Assembly: GCA_001800005.1 (NCBI GenBank)
Contig: MGUL01000008.1
Coordinates: 1-8,593 of the forward strand
Length of the DNA stretch: 8,593 nucleotides
Source of the DNA: Elusimicrobia bacterium RBG_16_66_12
Lineage (GTDB): Bacteria > Elusimicrobiota > Elusimicrobia > UBA1565 > UBA9628
Direction of reading: 5' to 3'
In this document: in pieces, positions 1 through 5,744 of the stretch
Layout of the letters: each line of letters starts with the position of its first letter
Position numbering within the stretch: position 1 is the stretch's first letter
Position numbers and translations under genes: made by a program
Notes under the pieces: model-generated
Database searches by the model: none
Seen by the model: only the letters and a program-made list of their open reading frames with translations
What the model was told of the DNA's origin: nothing

Positions 1-2058
1 GGTCGTGCACTCGCCGGACGAGAAGGGGACGTGGACGACGGGGCTCTTGTCCAGCTTGCGGAAGTTCGAGTGGCAGACGAAGCAGGTCGCTGCCGGCATC
101 TTCTTTAAGCCGACCTTGCCCTCCTTCGTCGCCTTGTCGTGGCACATCTCGCAGGAGCGCGAGCCGAAGGGGACGTGCTCCTTGCCTTCGATGATGAGTT
201 TCGCGTTCTTCGAGGCGTGCGGGCTGTGGCAGGTCGTGCACTCGCCCTCGAAGGAGCTGACGCCGTGATGCGCCGCGGCGAGCGGCTCCGACTTGGGGTC
301 GTGGCAGCCCGAGCAGAGTTCATTGACGGGGGCGTTCAGGAGATGGGGCTTCTCCGAGGAGTGGCTCTGATGGCAGGCGTTGCAGTCCATGTCCTTGAAC
401 GCGGAGTGGACCGAGGCTTTCTTCATGTCTTCGGCTCGGTCGGCGTGGCAGGACAGGCAGAGGGGCTTATACTCCAGCGTCAGCTTCGCCGGGTCCTTGG
501 GGTCGGCGTGGCACTTGGAGCATTCCCCCGCCTTGACCGGGGCGTGGGCGCCGGCCTTTCCCGAGTATTCTTTGGCCTTCGCCTCATGAGCCGCGGCGAA
601 GGCGTCCTTCTTCGACGAACCGCCGAAGAAGCCGGCGGAGGCGCCGCCGGCGAGAAGGCCGAGGAGGGCGAGGACGCCGAGGGCTTCCCTGAGTCCGAAC
701 TTCTCCATGCGCCGCCGCAGCGCGTCGCGCGACAGCCCGAGGGACTGGGCGGCCTTCTGTTGGTTGCCGCCGCTGCGCTTCAGCGCCTGAAGCACGAGGT
801 CTTTCTCCACGTCCTCCAGGCGCAAGCCGTCGGGAGGCAAGGTGACGGGCGCCGCCTCGGCCCTCTCATTCGCGGCCTGCGCGCGCGCGATGTGCGCGGG
901 CTGGGCGGCAGCGACCGGCTGGAACTGCGTCTCATCGAGGATCATCATCCGCTCCAATACGTTGCGCAGTTCGCGTACGTTGCCCGGCCACTTGTACTCC
1001 TGGAACGCGGCCAGGGTTTCAGGCGGGAGGACGGGCTTCGGCTTGCGCAGGTCCACGCACAGCTTCTCCACCAAGCGGTCGACGAGAGGAAGGATGTCCT
1101 CCCTGCGCTCGCGCAGGGGCTTGAGCTGGATGGTCAGCACGTTGACGCGGTAGTAGAGGTCCTGGCGGAAGCGCCCTTCGGCCACGGCCTTGGGCAGGTC
1201 CTCGTTGGTCGCGGCGATCACGCGCACGTCCACGGTGATGTCGTCGCGCCCGCCCACGCGCTTGAAGGTCTTGTCCTCGAGGGCCCGCAGGACCTTGCCT
1301 TGCAGGCTCAGCGGCATGTGGCCGATCTCGTTGAGAAAGACCGTGCCGCCGTCGGCGATCTCAAAAAGCCCTTTCTTCTGGCCGACGGCGCCGGTGAAAG
1401 AACCTTTTTCGTAGCCGAAGAGTTCGCTTTCCAGCAGGTTCTCGGGGATGGCCGTGCAGGAGATCTCCATGAAGGGGTCCGAGGCCCTCACGCTGCCGTA
1501 GTGGATCGCGCGGGCGAAGCGGTCCTTGCCGCAGCCGCTCTCGCCCAGGATCAGGACGGTGCCGAAGGGGGTGGCGGCGATCTTGCGCGCCATCGCCAGA
1601 GCGTCCTTCATCGAGGGGCTCTCGGCCACGATGGTCTCGAAGCTGTATTTGTTCCGGCCCTTCTGGGAGGCGCGGTCCAATCGGCGCTTGAGCTGCGCGG
1701 TCTCGAGCACGCGCTTCAGCGTGATCTTGAGTCCGGTCAGCTGCAGGGGCTTTGAGATGTAGTCGACCGCGCCCTCGCGCAGGGCCGACACGGCGCTTTC
1801 CAGATCGGCGAAAGCGGTCATGATGATGACGGGCAGGTCGGGGTTGCCGCGGCGGGCGAGCCTCAGCACGTCGAGGCCGCTCTCGGTGCCCAGGCGCAGG
1901 TCGGTCAGCACGACGTCGGGATTCTCCGTCTCCAGCGCATTCGCGGCCTCCGCGAGGTCGGCCGCAGCCACGGTCTTGTAGCCCGAATTGGAGAGGTCCG
2001 AGGACAAAGACCAGCGGATGAGTTCCTCGTCGTCCACGATCAGGATCTTCGCCGACAT
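1..2058 (-). CDS. Sigma-54 response regulator fused in frame to a multiheme cytochrome c (3' end outside window)
   Basis: One uninterrupted frame of 686 codons from ATG at 2058 to the window edge. Residues 1-120 are a receiver domain: acidic pair D9/D10, phosphoacceptor D53, T81 and K103. Residues 145-380 are a sigma-54 AAA+ domain with Walker A GESGCGKD (172-179), loop GSFTGA (219-224), Walker B FLNEIG (N243-E244) and arginines in FRQDLYYR (297-304). A Fis-type helix-turn-helix spans about 420-456. A basic stretch and hydrophobic segment (about 459-478) follow, then CXXCH heme motifs at 513, 534, 559, 582, 607, 636 and 659, and an eighth begun at 684. Motif spacing is a regular 21-29 residues, resembling the paired-CXXCH cytochrome families. 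The kinase gene ends one base upstream, so the two are a cognate pair. Expected topology is activator in the cytoplasm and hemes in the periplasm. Family assignments are firm; the fusion is directly readable; the function of the fusion is inference. Confidence 0.93.
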   Translation of the reverse strand, partial: MSAKILIVDDEELIRWSLSSDLSNSGYKTVAAADLAEAANALETENPDVVLTDLRLGTESGLDVLRLARRGNPDLPVIIMTAFADLESAVSALREGAVDYISKPLQLTGLKITLKRVLETAQLKRRLDRASQKGRNKYSFETIVAESPSMKDALAMARKIAATPFGTVLILGESGCGKDRFARAIHYGSVRASDPFMEISCTAIPENLLESELFGYEKGSFTGAVGQKKGLFEIADGGTVFLNEIGHMPLSLQGKVLRALEDKTFKRVGGRDDITVDVRVIAATNEDLPKAVAEGRFRQDLYYRVNVLTIQLKPLRERREDILPLVDRLVEKLCVDLRKPKPVLPPETLAAFQEYKWPGNVRELRNVLERMMILDETQFQPVAAAQPAHIARAQAANERAEAAPVTLPPDGLRLEDVEKDLVLQALKRSGGNQQKAAQSLGLSRDALRRRMEKFGLREALGVLALLGLLAGGASAGFFGGSSKKDAFAAAHEAKAKEYSGKAGAHAPVKAGECSKCHADPKDPAKLTLEYKPLCLSCHADRAEDMKKASVHSAFKDMDCNACHQSHSSEKPHLLNAPVNELCSGCHDPKSEPLAAAHHGVSSFEGECTTCHSPHASKNAKLIIEGKEHVPFGSRSCEMCHDKATKEGKVGLKKMPAATCFVCHSNFRKLDKSPVVHVPFSSGECTT
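618..720 (-). other. Fusion junction: HTH end, signal-anchor-like segment, start of heme region
   Basis: Covers residues 447-480 of the fusion protein. LRRRMEKFGL is the usual end of a Fis-type HTH in sigma-54 activators. It is followed after two residues by a hydrophobic run, ALGVLALLGLLAGG (459-472), then ASA before GFFGG. Basic residues on the N-terminal side predict N-in/C-out insertion. The ASA at 473-475 fits the signal peptidase I -3/-1 rule, so cleavage in the periplasm is possible. The ATG at 708 inside this stretch has no purine-rich ribosome site (GCGGCGGCGC precedes it), which argues against a separate cytochrome start. Confidence 0.7.
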
Positions 2059-2059
2059 T

Positions 2060-3559
2060 CTAGACCCCCGCCGATTCCAGGCTCTCCGCCGCGGGCAGGC
2101 GCACGAAGATGCTCGTTCCCCGGCCCGGGACGCTCTCAATCCATATCTCGCCGTCGTGCGCCATCACGATCTGACGCGACAGCGGCAGTCCCAGGCCGCT
2201 GCCGTTCTCCTTCGTCGTGAAAAAAGGGCGGAAGACGTGCTCCAGGTTCGCGCTGGAGATGCCTTGGCCGGTGTCGCCGACCTCGACGAGGACCGCCCCG
2301 CTCGCCTCGGCGCGCGCGGCGACGGTCAGGGTCCCGCCCGCGGGCATCGCGTGGAGGGCGTTGAGACAGAGGTTCAGGAAAACCTGCTCCAGCTGTCCGG
2401 GATCGCCGCGCAGGCCGGGGAGATCCGCGGCGACGTTGCGCTCGAGTTTGATCTTCTGCGTGCGCAGGCGGCTCTCGATGAGGTCCATGACCCGGCCCAG
2501 AGGTTCGTGCAGGTGGTAGGGGCGCACGACGGCCTCCGGCATCCGCGCGAAGCGCAGGAAGTTGCCCATCGTCTGCTCCATCCGGTTGAGCTGGCCCAGG
2601 ATCTTTCCCAGGATCTCCCGGCGCGGGCTGCCTTCCGGGGCCTCGGCCTGCATGATCTGCATGGCGGAGCTGATCCCGGTGATGGGATTGCGGACTTCAT
2701 GGGCGAGGTGCGCGGAGAGTTCTCCCAGCGCCGCCAGGCGCTCCATATGCGCGACCTGACGCCGGTGCAGGTCCACGATCTCGCGGCGGTCGCGCTCCAG
2801 GCGGCGCACCATCGCGTTGAAGCCGCGCGCGATCGAGCGCAGTTCGCCGGAGGGCGGGGCCTCGACGCGGGCGTGCAGCGCGCCGTGCGCGACGAGGTTC
2901 ATCGCCTCGACGATGCGGCCCAGGGGCTCGTCAATCACGCGGCGCACGATCAGGAGCGTCAGCAGGCCGACGGCGATGAAGGACGAGAAGAGGATGATCA
3001 GGCGTCCCTTGAGGTTGGCCTCGGCCACGGCCTGCCGGTCGCGCTTCGGGGAGACCAGCCGGATGTAGCCGAGCGTCCCCGAGTGCGGCCCGTGGCAGCG
3101 CACGCAGCCCTGCCGGTTGATGACGGGGAAGTCCATCACGATGTTCTTGTCCTCGTCGACCGGCGGCGCCGCCAGGCGGCGCGGGCGCATGTTCCTGCCC
3201 AGGTCCTCGGTATTGACGGCGTTCTTCCCGGGGTCGAGGAGGAACATGCGCTCATCGCGGCCGCGGCTGTTGTGGACGGAGAAAAGGCGGCGGATGGGCT
3301 CGTGGTTCCCCTGGAGCATCGAATCCATGATCACGCGCTCGATGACGGGGAACAGGGAGAGCATCGTCGAGCGCTCCATCTCCACGACGCTGCGGCGCGT
3401 GTCCTGGATGTAGAGGACGAAGGTCGCCCCCGTGACCAGGACCATCGAGGAATAGAACGCGAAGAAAGCCTGCCTGGCGAGGGGGACGTTGCGCCAGGCG
3501 ACACTGAGACGCCGGCACCAACGGTGCGGCAGCACGCGCCTCATCTCCAGTTTTCCCAC
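2060..3559 (-). CDS. Membrane histidine kinase with periplasmic heme c sensor
   Basis: 499 residues, GTG start. An N-terminal membrane helix (about 31-50) and a second one (about 187-205) bracket a periplasmic sensor of roughly 135 residues. The sensor contains CVRCH (152-156; DNA 3092-3106), followed by GPHSGTLGYIRLVS, the arrangement seen in single-heme c-type PAS-like sensors (Tll0287/DUF3365-like). A HAMP linker (about 206-258) leads to the H-box HLAHEVRNP with phospho-accepting H287. The ATPase domain has N-box NLCLNALHA (397-400), G1 VGDTGQGI (D429), F-box FRPFF and G2 GSGLGL. All catalytic motifs are present, so it should be an active kinase. Its TAG stop is one base from the ATG of the activator-cytochrome gene, implying co-transcription and cognate phosphotransfer. 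The signal (redox state, oxygen, NO or a cytochrome partner) cannot be told from sequence. Confidence 0.93.
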   Translation of the reverse strand: MGKLEMRRVLPHRWCRRLSVAWRNVPLARQAFFAFYSSMVLVTGATFVLYIQDTRRSVVEMERSTMLSLFPVIERVIMDSMLQGNHEPIRRLFSVHNSRGRDERMFLLDPGKNAVNTEDLGRNMRPRRLAAPPVDEDKNIVMDFPVINRQGCVRCHGPHSGTLGYIRLVSPKRDRQAVAEANLKGRLIILFSSFIAVGLLTLLIVRRVIDEPLGRIVEAMNLVAHGALHARVEAPPSGELRSIARGFNAMVRRLERDRREIVDLHRRQVAHMERLAALGELSAHLAHEVRNPITGISSAMQIMQAEAPEGSPRREILGKILGQLNRMEQTMGNFLRFARMPEAVVRPYHLHEPLGRVMDLIESRLRTQKIKLERNVAADLPGLRGDPGQLEQVFLNLCLNALHAMPAGGTLTVAARAEASGAVLVEVGDTGQGISSANLEHVFRPFFTTKENGSGLGLPLSRQIVMAHDGEIWIESVPGRGTSIFVRLPAAESLESAGV

Positions 3560-3565
3560 TTATAG

Positions 3566-3571
3566 CCCTCC
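3566..3571 (-). promoter_or_regulatory. Ribosome binding site deciding the GTG start of the kinase
   Basis: GGAGGG on the minus strand lies six bases before GTG at 3559. The next in-frame candidate, ATG at 3544, has GGAG directly abutting it with no spacing, so the GTG is preferred. Confidence 0.6.
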
Positions 3572-3586
3572 GCAACACTTCAGCCG
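3571..3586 (-). promoter_or_regulatory. Weak sigma-54-like -24/-12 element before the kinase operon
   Basis: The minus strand reads CGGCTGAAGTGTTGCG: GG and GC separated by exactly ten bases, with TTGC at the -12 side and GGC at the -24 side. This would let the encoded activator autoregulate its operon. A start about 12 bases downstream would fall around 3560, next to the GTG, leaving no room for the ribosome site on the transcript, so the call is tentative. Confidence 0.22.
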
Positions 3587-3614
3587 AAGGAAACCCAACC
3601 AACCTGAAATGGAA

Positions 3615-3643
3615 TTGACAGGGATAGGGGCCGGGTCTACACT
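3615..3643 (+). promoter_or_regulatory. Sigma-70-type promoter of the tetraheme cytochrome
   Basis: TTGACA (3615-3620, perfect -35) and TACACT (3638-3643, 4 of 6) are separated by exactly 17 bases. AGGAGG follows at 3650-3655, eight bases before the ATG at 3664. The spacing and both elements agree, so this is one of the clearest promoters in the window. It lies in the 104-base gap shared with the divergent kinase gene. Confidence 0.65.
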
Positions 3644-3663
3644 CAAGGCAGGAGGCCAACCCC

Positions 3664-4263
3664 ATGAAAACCCCCAGGCCTCGCCGCCTCGCGGCGATCG
3701 TCGTCGGCGCGCTCTTATATCTCGCTGCGCGCGGCCCTTGGCCGGACGGCGACTTCAAGGACCTTCGCGACTCCGTCGGCGATCACGGTTCGAGGCTGAG
3801 CGCGGGGCACGCCTCTCTCGGCGCGGGAGCGAGCAGCTGCGTGTTCTGCCATTTCCCCCACCAGACCAAGGCCCTGAGGCCGCTGTGGCTCAAGGAAGGC
3901 AAGCACGACAACGCGGACTTCGGGCGGGACTCGCTGCAGGGGGGCGCAAGCAAGAGCGAGCTCTGCATGTCCTGCCACGACGGAGCGGTCGCTCCTTCCT
4001 TGCGCGCCCATTTCATCGATTCGTCGGACGACGGGTCTCAGTCCCACGCGTCGGGCGCGGGATCCAACCATCCCGTGGGCGCGGACTATCTCGCCGCCTT
4101 CCGCCGCGATCCCGAATCGTACAACGACCCGACCTTGAACCCCAAAATATTCCTCGAAGAGGGCAAGGTCGGCTGCGTTTCCTGCCATGCCACTCACGAC
4201 CTCAGCGCCGTCTCCGTCAGCAGCGTCCGACGCGAAGTCTGCATCGAATGCCACCGGCGTTGA
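3664..4263 (+). CDS. Exported tetraheme c-type cytochrome
   Basis: 199 residues with a strong ribosome site (AGGAGG, spacing 8). An N-terminal signal sequence (basic PRPRR, then hydrophobic AAIVVGALLYLAA, about residues 9-22) sends it to the periplasm, where heme is attached. Four CXXCH motifs are present: CVFCH (59-63), CMSCH (101-105), CVSCH (171-175) and CIECH (193-197), the last only two residues from the C-terminus. The motif CxxCHFPH and the stretch NHPVGADY (135-142) are typical of multiheme cytochromes of the doubled-CXXCH/cytochrome c3-like type. No catalytic domain is seen, so an electron carrier is the likely role. It is divergent from the heme-sensing kinase/activator pair, which makes it a candidate target or partner. 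Its electron donor and acceptor are unknown. Confidence 0.9.
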   Translation: MKTPRPRRLAAIVVGALLYLAARGPWPDGDFKDLRDSVGDHGSRLSAGHASLGAGASSCVFCHFPHQTKALRPLWLKEGKHDNADFGRDSLQGGASKSELCMSCHDGAVAPSLRAHFIDSSDDGSQSHASGAGSNHPVGADYLAAFRRDPESYNDPTLNPKIFLEEGKVGCVSCHATHDLSAVSVSSVRREVCIECHRR

Positions 4264-4278
4264 ATCCGCCGCCGAGGA

Positions 4279-4294
4279 TGCGCGAAACCGCGCA
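4279..4294 (+). other. Small GC hairpin in the cytochrome-hemA gap
   Basis: TGCGCG, loop AAAC, CGCGCA: a perfect six-pair stem 15 bases after the cytochrome stop. No T-run follows, so it is not a clear rho-independent terminator. It may be a 3'-end stabiliser or chance in GC-rich DNA. Confidence 0.3.
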
Positions 4295-4354
4295 CCCCTG
4301 AGCGCAGCCGAGGCCGCCGTGGCCGCCTGCCGCGCGTTGTAAAGCGGTTCCCGC

Positions 4355-4370
4355 TGGTCATAGTGTTGCC
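4355..4370 (+). promoter_or_regulatory. Candidate hemA promoter: sigma-54-like -24/-12 element
   Basis: TGGTCATAGTGTTGCC has GG and GC ten bases apart, TGG at -24 and TTGC at -12. It shares AGTGTTGC with the element before the kinase. A start near 4381 would leave only about five leader bases and exclude the AGGA at 4375-4378. An overlapping sigma-70 reading is TTGTAA (4337-4342), 16 bases, CATAGT (4359-4364). Which is used, if either, cannot be settled by reading. Confidence 0.25.
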
Positions 4371-4385
4371 TCGCAGGATGGCAAG

Positions 4386-5432
4386 ATGACGAGTGAATGG
4401 CTGGTGGTCGGGCTGAACCACTCGACGGCCCCCGTCGAGATCCGCGAGGCGATCTCCCCGAAACCGCACGAAGCGGGGCGCATCAATGCCGTCGTCAAGG
4501 AGGCCGCCGGTCAGGAAGGTGTCGTCGTCGTTTCCACCTGCAGCCGCTTCGAGATATACTTCCAGCCGGGTCCCGGCGGCGAGAAGACCATGGTGGACTG
4601 GCTGAACCAACGCGCCGGCCGCGACCTCTCGGAGTGCCTCCATATCCGCCGCGGTCCCGAGGCCGTCAGCCATCTTTTCCGCGTCGCCGCGGGACTGGAT
4701 TCCTGGGTCGTGGGCGAGACCGAGATCCTGGGCCAGTGCAAGTCCGCCTACCAGAACGCCTGCGCCGAGAAGACGGTCAACCGCTTCGGTCACCTGTCCT
4801 TCCAGCGCGCGCTGATGGTGGGCAAGAAGGTCCGCAACGAGACCCGCATCGTCGGCGGCATCGCCTCGATCGGCGGGGCGGCGGCCGTGATGGCCCGCAG
4901 CATCTTCTCCGACCTCAAGGAACGAGTGATCGTGGTCTTCGGCGCGGGGACCATGGCCGCGTCCTCGGTGCGCCACCTACGCTCCAAGGGCGCGGGCGAG
5001 CTTTTCGTCAGCAACCGCAGCCTGGACAAGGCCCAGGCGCTGGCGGGCGATCTGGGCGGCAAGCCCATCACCCTCGCGGAAGGTTTCGACCGGCTGGACC
5101 AGGCGGACATCGCGGTCTTCTCCACGGGAGCCGACCGCTACCTGCTTGACGGGGCGGCCGCACAGGCCCTGTCGCGGCGCCGCGGCGGCCGGTCTCTCTT
5201 CATCATCGACATCGCGATGCCGCGCAACGTGGACCCCGAGGTCGCGGCGGCCGACGGCGTCTACCTGTACGACATCGACGACCTGAAGGGCGTCGTGCAG
5301 AAGAGCCTGGCCAAGCGGGAAGAGGACCTGTCCCGCGCGGCCGGCATCGTCGCCGCCGAGAGCGCGGACTGTTGGGCCCGGCTAATCCACCCGCTGCCCG
5401 CCGCCGCGCCGCGCGTGCCCGTCGCCGCCTAA
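4386..5432 (+). CDS. hemA: Glutamyl-tRNA reductase, short form
   Basis: Reduces glutamyl-tRNA(Glu) to glutamate-1-semialdehyde with NADPH, the committed step of C5-pathway tetrapyrrole (heme) synthesis in the cytoplasm. Signatures in order: GLNHSTAPVEIRE (9-21), STCSRFE with catalytic C52, GLDSWVVGETEILGQCK (103-119), the NADPH-binding VFGAGTMA (184-191) and DIAMPRNVDP (275-284). At 348 residues it is well below the usual 400-430. It stops shortly after the spinal-helix stretch at KREEDLSRAAGI, in an Ala/Pro-rich tail, so the C-terminal dimerisation domain seems absent. A tandem TAA-TAG ends it, so the short length is not a simple readthrough issue. AGGA at 4375 lies seven bases before the ATG. 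It sits downstream of the tetraheme cytochrome with no other hem gene visible, fitting a supply role for the cytochrome locus. Confidence 0.93.
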   Translation: MTSEWLVVGLNHSTAPVEIREAISPKPHEAGRINAVVKEAAGQEGVVVVSTCSRFEIYFQPGPGGEKTMVDWLNQRAGRDLSECLHIRRGPEAVSHLFRVAAGLDSWVVGETEILGQCKSAYQNACAEKTVNRFGHLSFQRALMVGKKVRNETRIVGGIASIGGAAAVMARSIFSDLKERVIVVFGAGTMAASSVRHLRSKGAGELFVSNRSLDKAQALAGDLGGKPITLAEGFDRLDQADIAVFSTGADRYLLDGAAAQALSRRRGGRSLFIIDIAMPRNVDPEVAAADGVYLYDIDDLKGVVQKSLAKREEDLSRAAGIVAAESADCWARLIHPLPAAAPRVPVAA

Positions 5433-5464
5433 TAGCAGGACCGTCCGGCCTTGGGAATTCGCGC

Positions 5465-5493
5465 TTGACAAAATGTATAGCATGCTTTACAAT
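5465..5493 (+). promoter_or_regulatory. Near-consensus sigma-70 promoter of the XRE cassette
   Basis: TTGACA (5465-5470) and TACAAT (5488-5493, 5 of 6) are spaced by exactly 17 bases. It stands out as AT-rich in GC-rich surroundings. The first operator-like repeat fills the spacer and overlaps the -10 element, so a bound repressor would block polymerase. Confidence 0.75.
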
Positions 5494-5520
5494 ACGAAAT
5501 GTATGGTGTGCTTTACATTT
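5471..5520 (+). repeat. Two direct copies of a dyad operator (AAATGTA-N10-TACA)
   Basis: Copy one (5471-5491) and copy two (5497-5517) agree at 18 of 21 positions, 26 bases apart start to start. Each is also an inverted repeat: TGTA-N10-TACA in copy one, and a longer perfect AAATGTA-N10-TACATTT (5497-5520) in copy two. Copy one covers the -35/-10 spacer and -10; copy two covers the expected transcription start. This is the layout of a repressor-controlled promoter, most simply autorepression by the XRE protein encoded next. Confidence 0.7.
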
Positions 5521-5537
5521 CATCCGGAGATGATGCC

Positions 5538-5744
5538 TTGAAGATTCAGAACAGCGTACGAGAACTTCGCACACATGCCGGGCTCACTCAAGAAGACCTT
5601 GCCGAGAAGGTGGGCGTGACCCGCGTGACGATCAACTGCCTGGAGCGCGGCGTCTATCTGCCGAGCCTGGCGCTGGCCATCAAGCTGGCCCGTTTCTTCC
5701 GGCGTCCGGTCGAGGAGATATTCATTATGGAGGAACATCGATGA
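5538..5744 (+). CDS. Small XRE-family HTH regulator
   Basis: 68 residues, TTG start preceded by GGAG eight bases upstream (5526-5529). An in-frame ATG at 5499 would lie inside the second operator and near the transcription start without a ribosome site, so TTG is preferred. Nearly the whole protein is one HTH_3 domain: VRELRTHAGLTQEDLAEKVGVTRVTINCLERG (7-38), with GLTQEDLAEKVGVTR as the helix-turn-helix, then PSLALAIKLARFF and the ending PVEEIFIMEE. This ending is typical of compact XRE proteins encoded just upstream of a DUF2178-like membrane protein, and that arrangement is present here. Its last four bases (ATGA) overlap the next gene. It likely represses its own operon through the TGTA-N10-TACA dyads. 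The inducing signal is unknown. Confidence 0.85.
   Translation: MKIQNSVRELRTHAGLTQEDLAEKVGVTRVTINCLERGVYLPSLALAIKLARFFRRPVEEIFIMEEHR

Noticed and set aside
1..708. A separate cytochrome gene starting at ATG 708
   Set aside because: That methionine belongs to the conserved RRRMEKFGL end of the HTH, the activator frame has no stop before it, and no ribosome site precedes it. Internal initiation cannot be fully excluded.
618..720. Fusion created by an assembly or sequencing error
   Set aside because: A one- or two-base error would put the flanks in different frames or leave junk residues. Here the HTH ends normally and the signal-like segment begins cleanly in the same frame. A three-base-multiple chimera remains possible and needs read support.
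139..1755. Long plus-strand open frame (538 codons) across the activator-cytochrome gene
   Set aside because: It is antisense to the well-recognised receiver/AAA+/HTH/cytochrome frame and its translation is low-complexity Arg/Ala/Gly/Leu without domains, a usual shadow in GC-rich DNA.
1988..3565. Long plus-strand open frame (525 codons) opposite the histidine kinase
   Set aside because: The kinase on the minus strand has every expected motif; the antisense product is rich in R, A, D, H and Q with no recognisable fold.
3646..3661. Sigma-54-like TTGG...TTG on the minus strand near the cytochrome promoter
   Set aside because: GG is followed by eleven bases rather than ten, and the -12 side reads GA instead of GC.
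5499..5537. Upstream ATG start (5499) for the XRE regulator, adding 13 residues
   Set aside because: It lies inside the operator repeat near the expected transcription start and lacks a ribosome site; the TTG at 5538 has GGAG at proper spacing and fits the family N-terminus.
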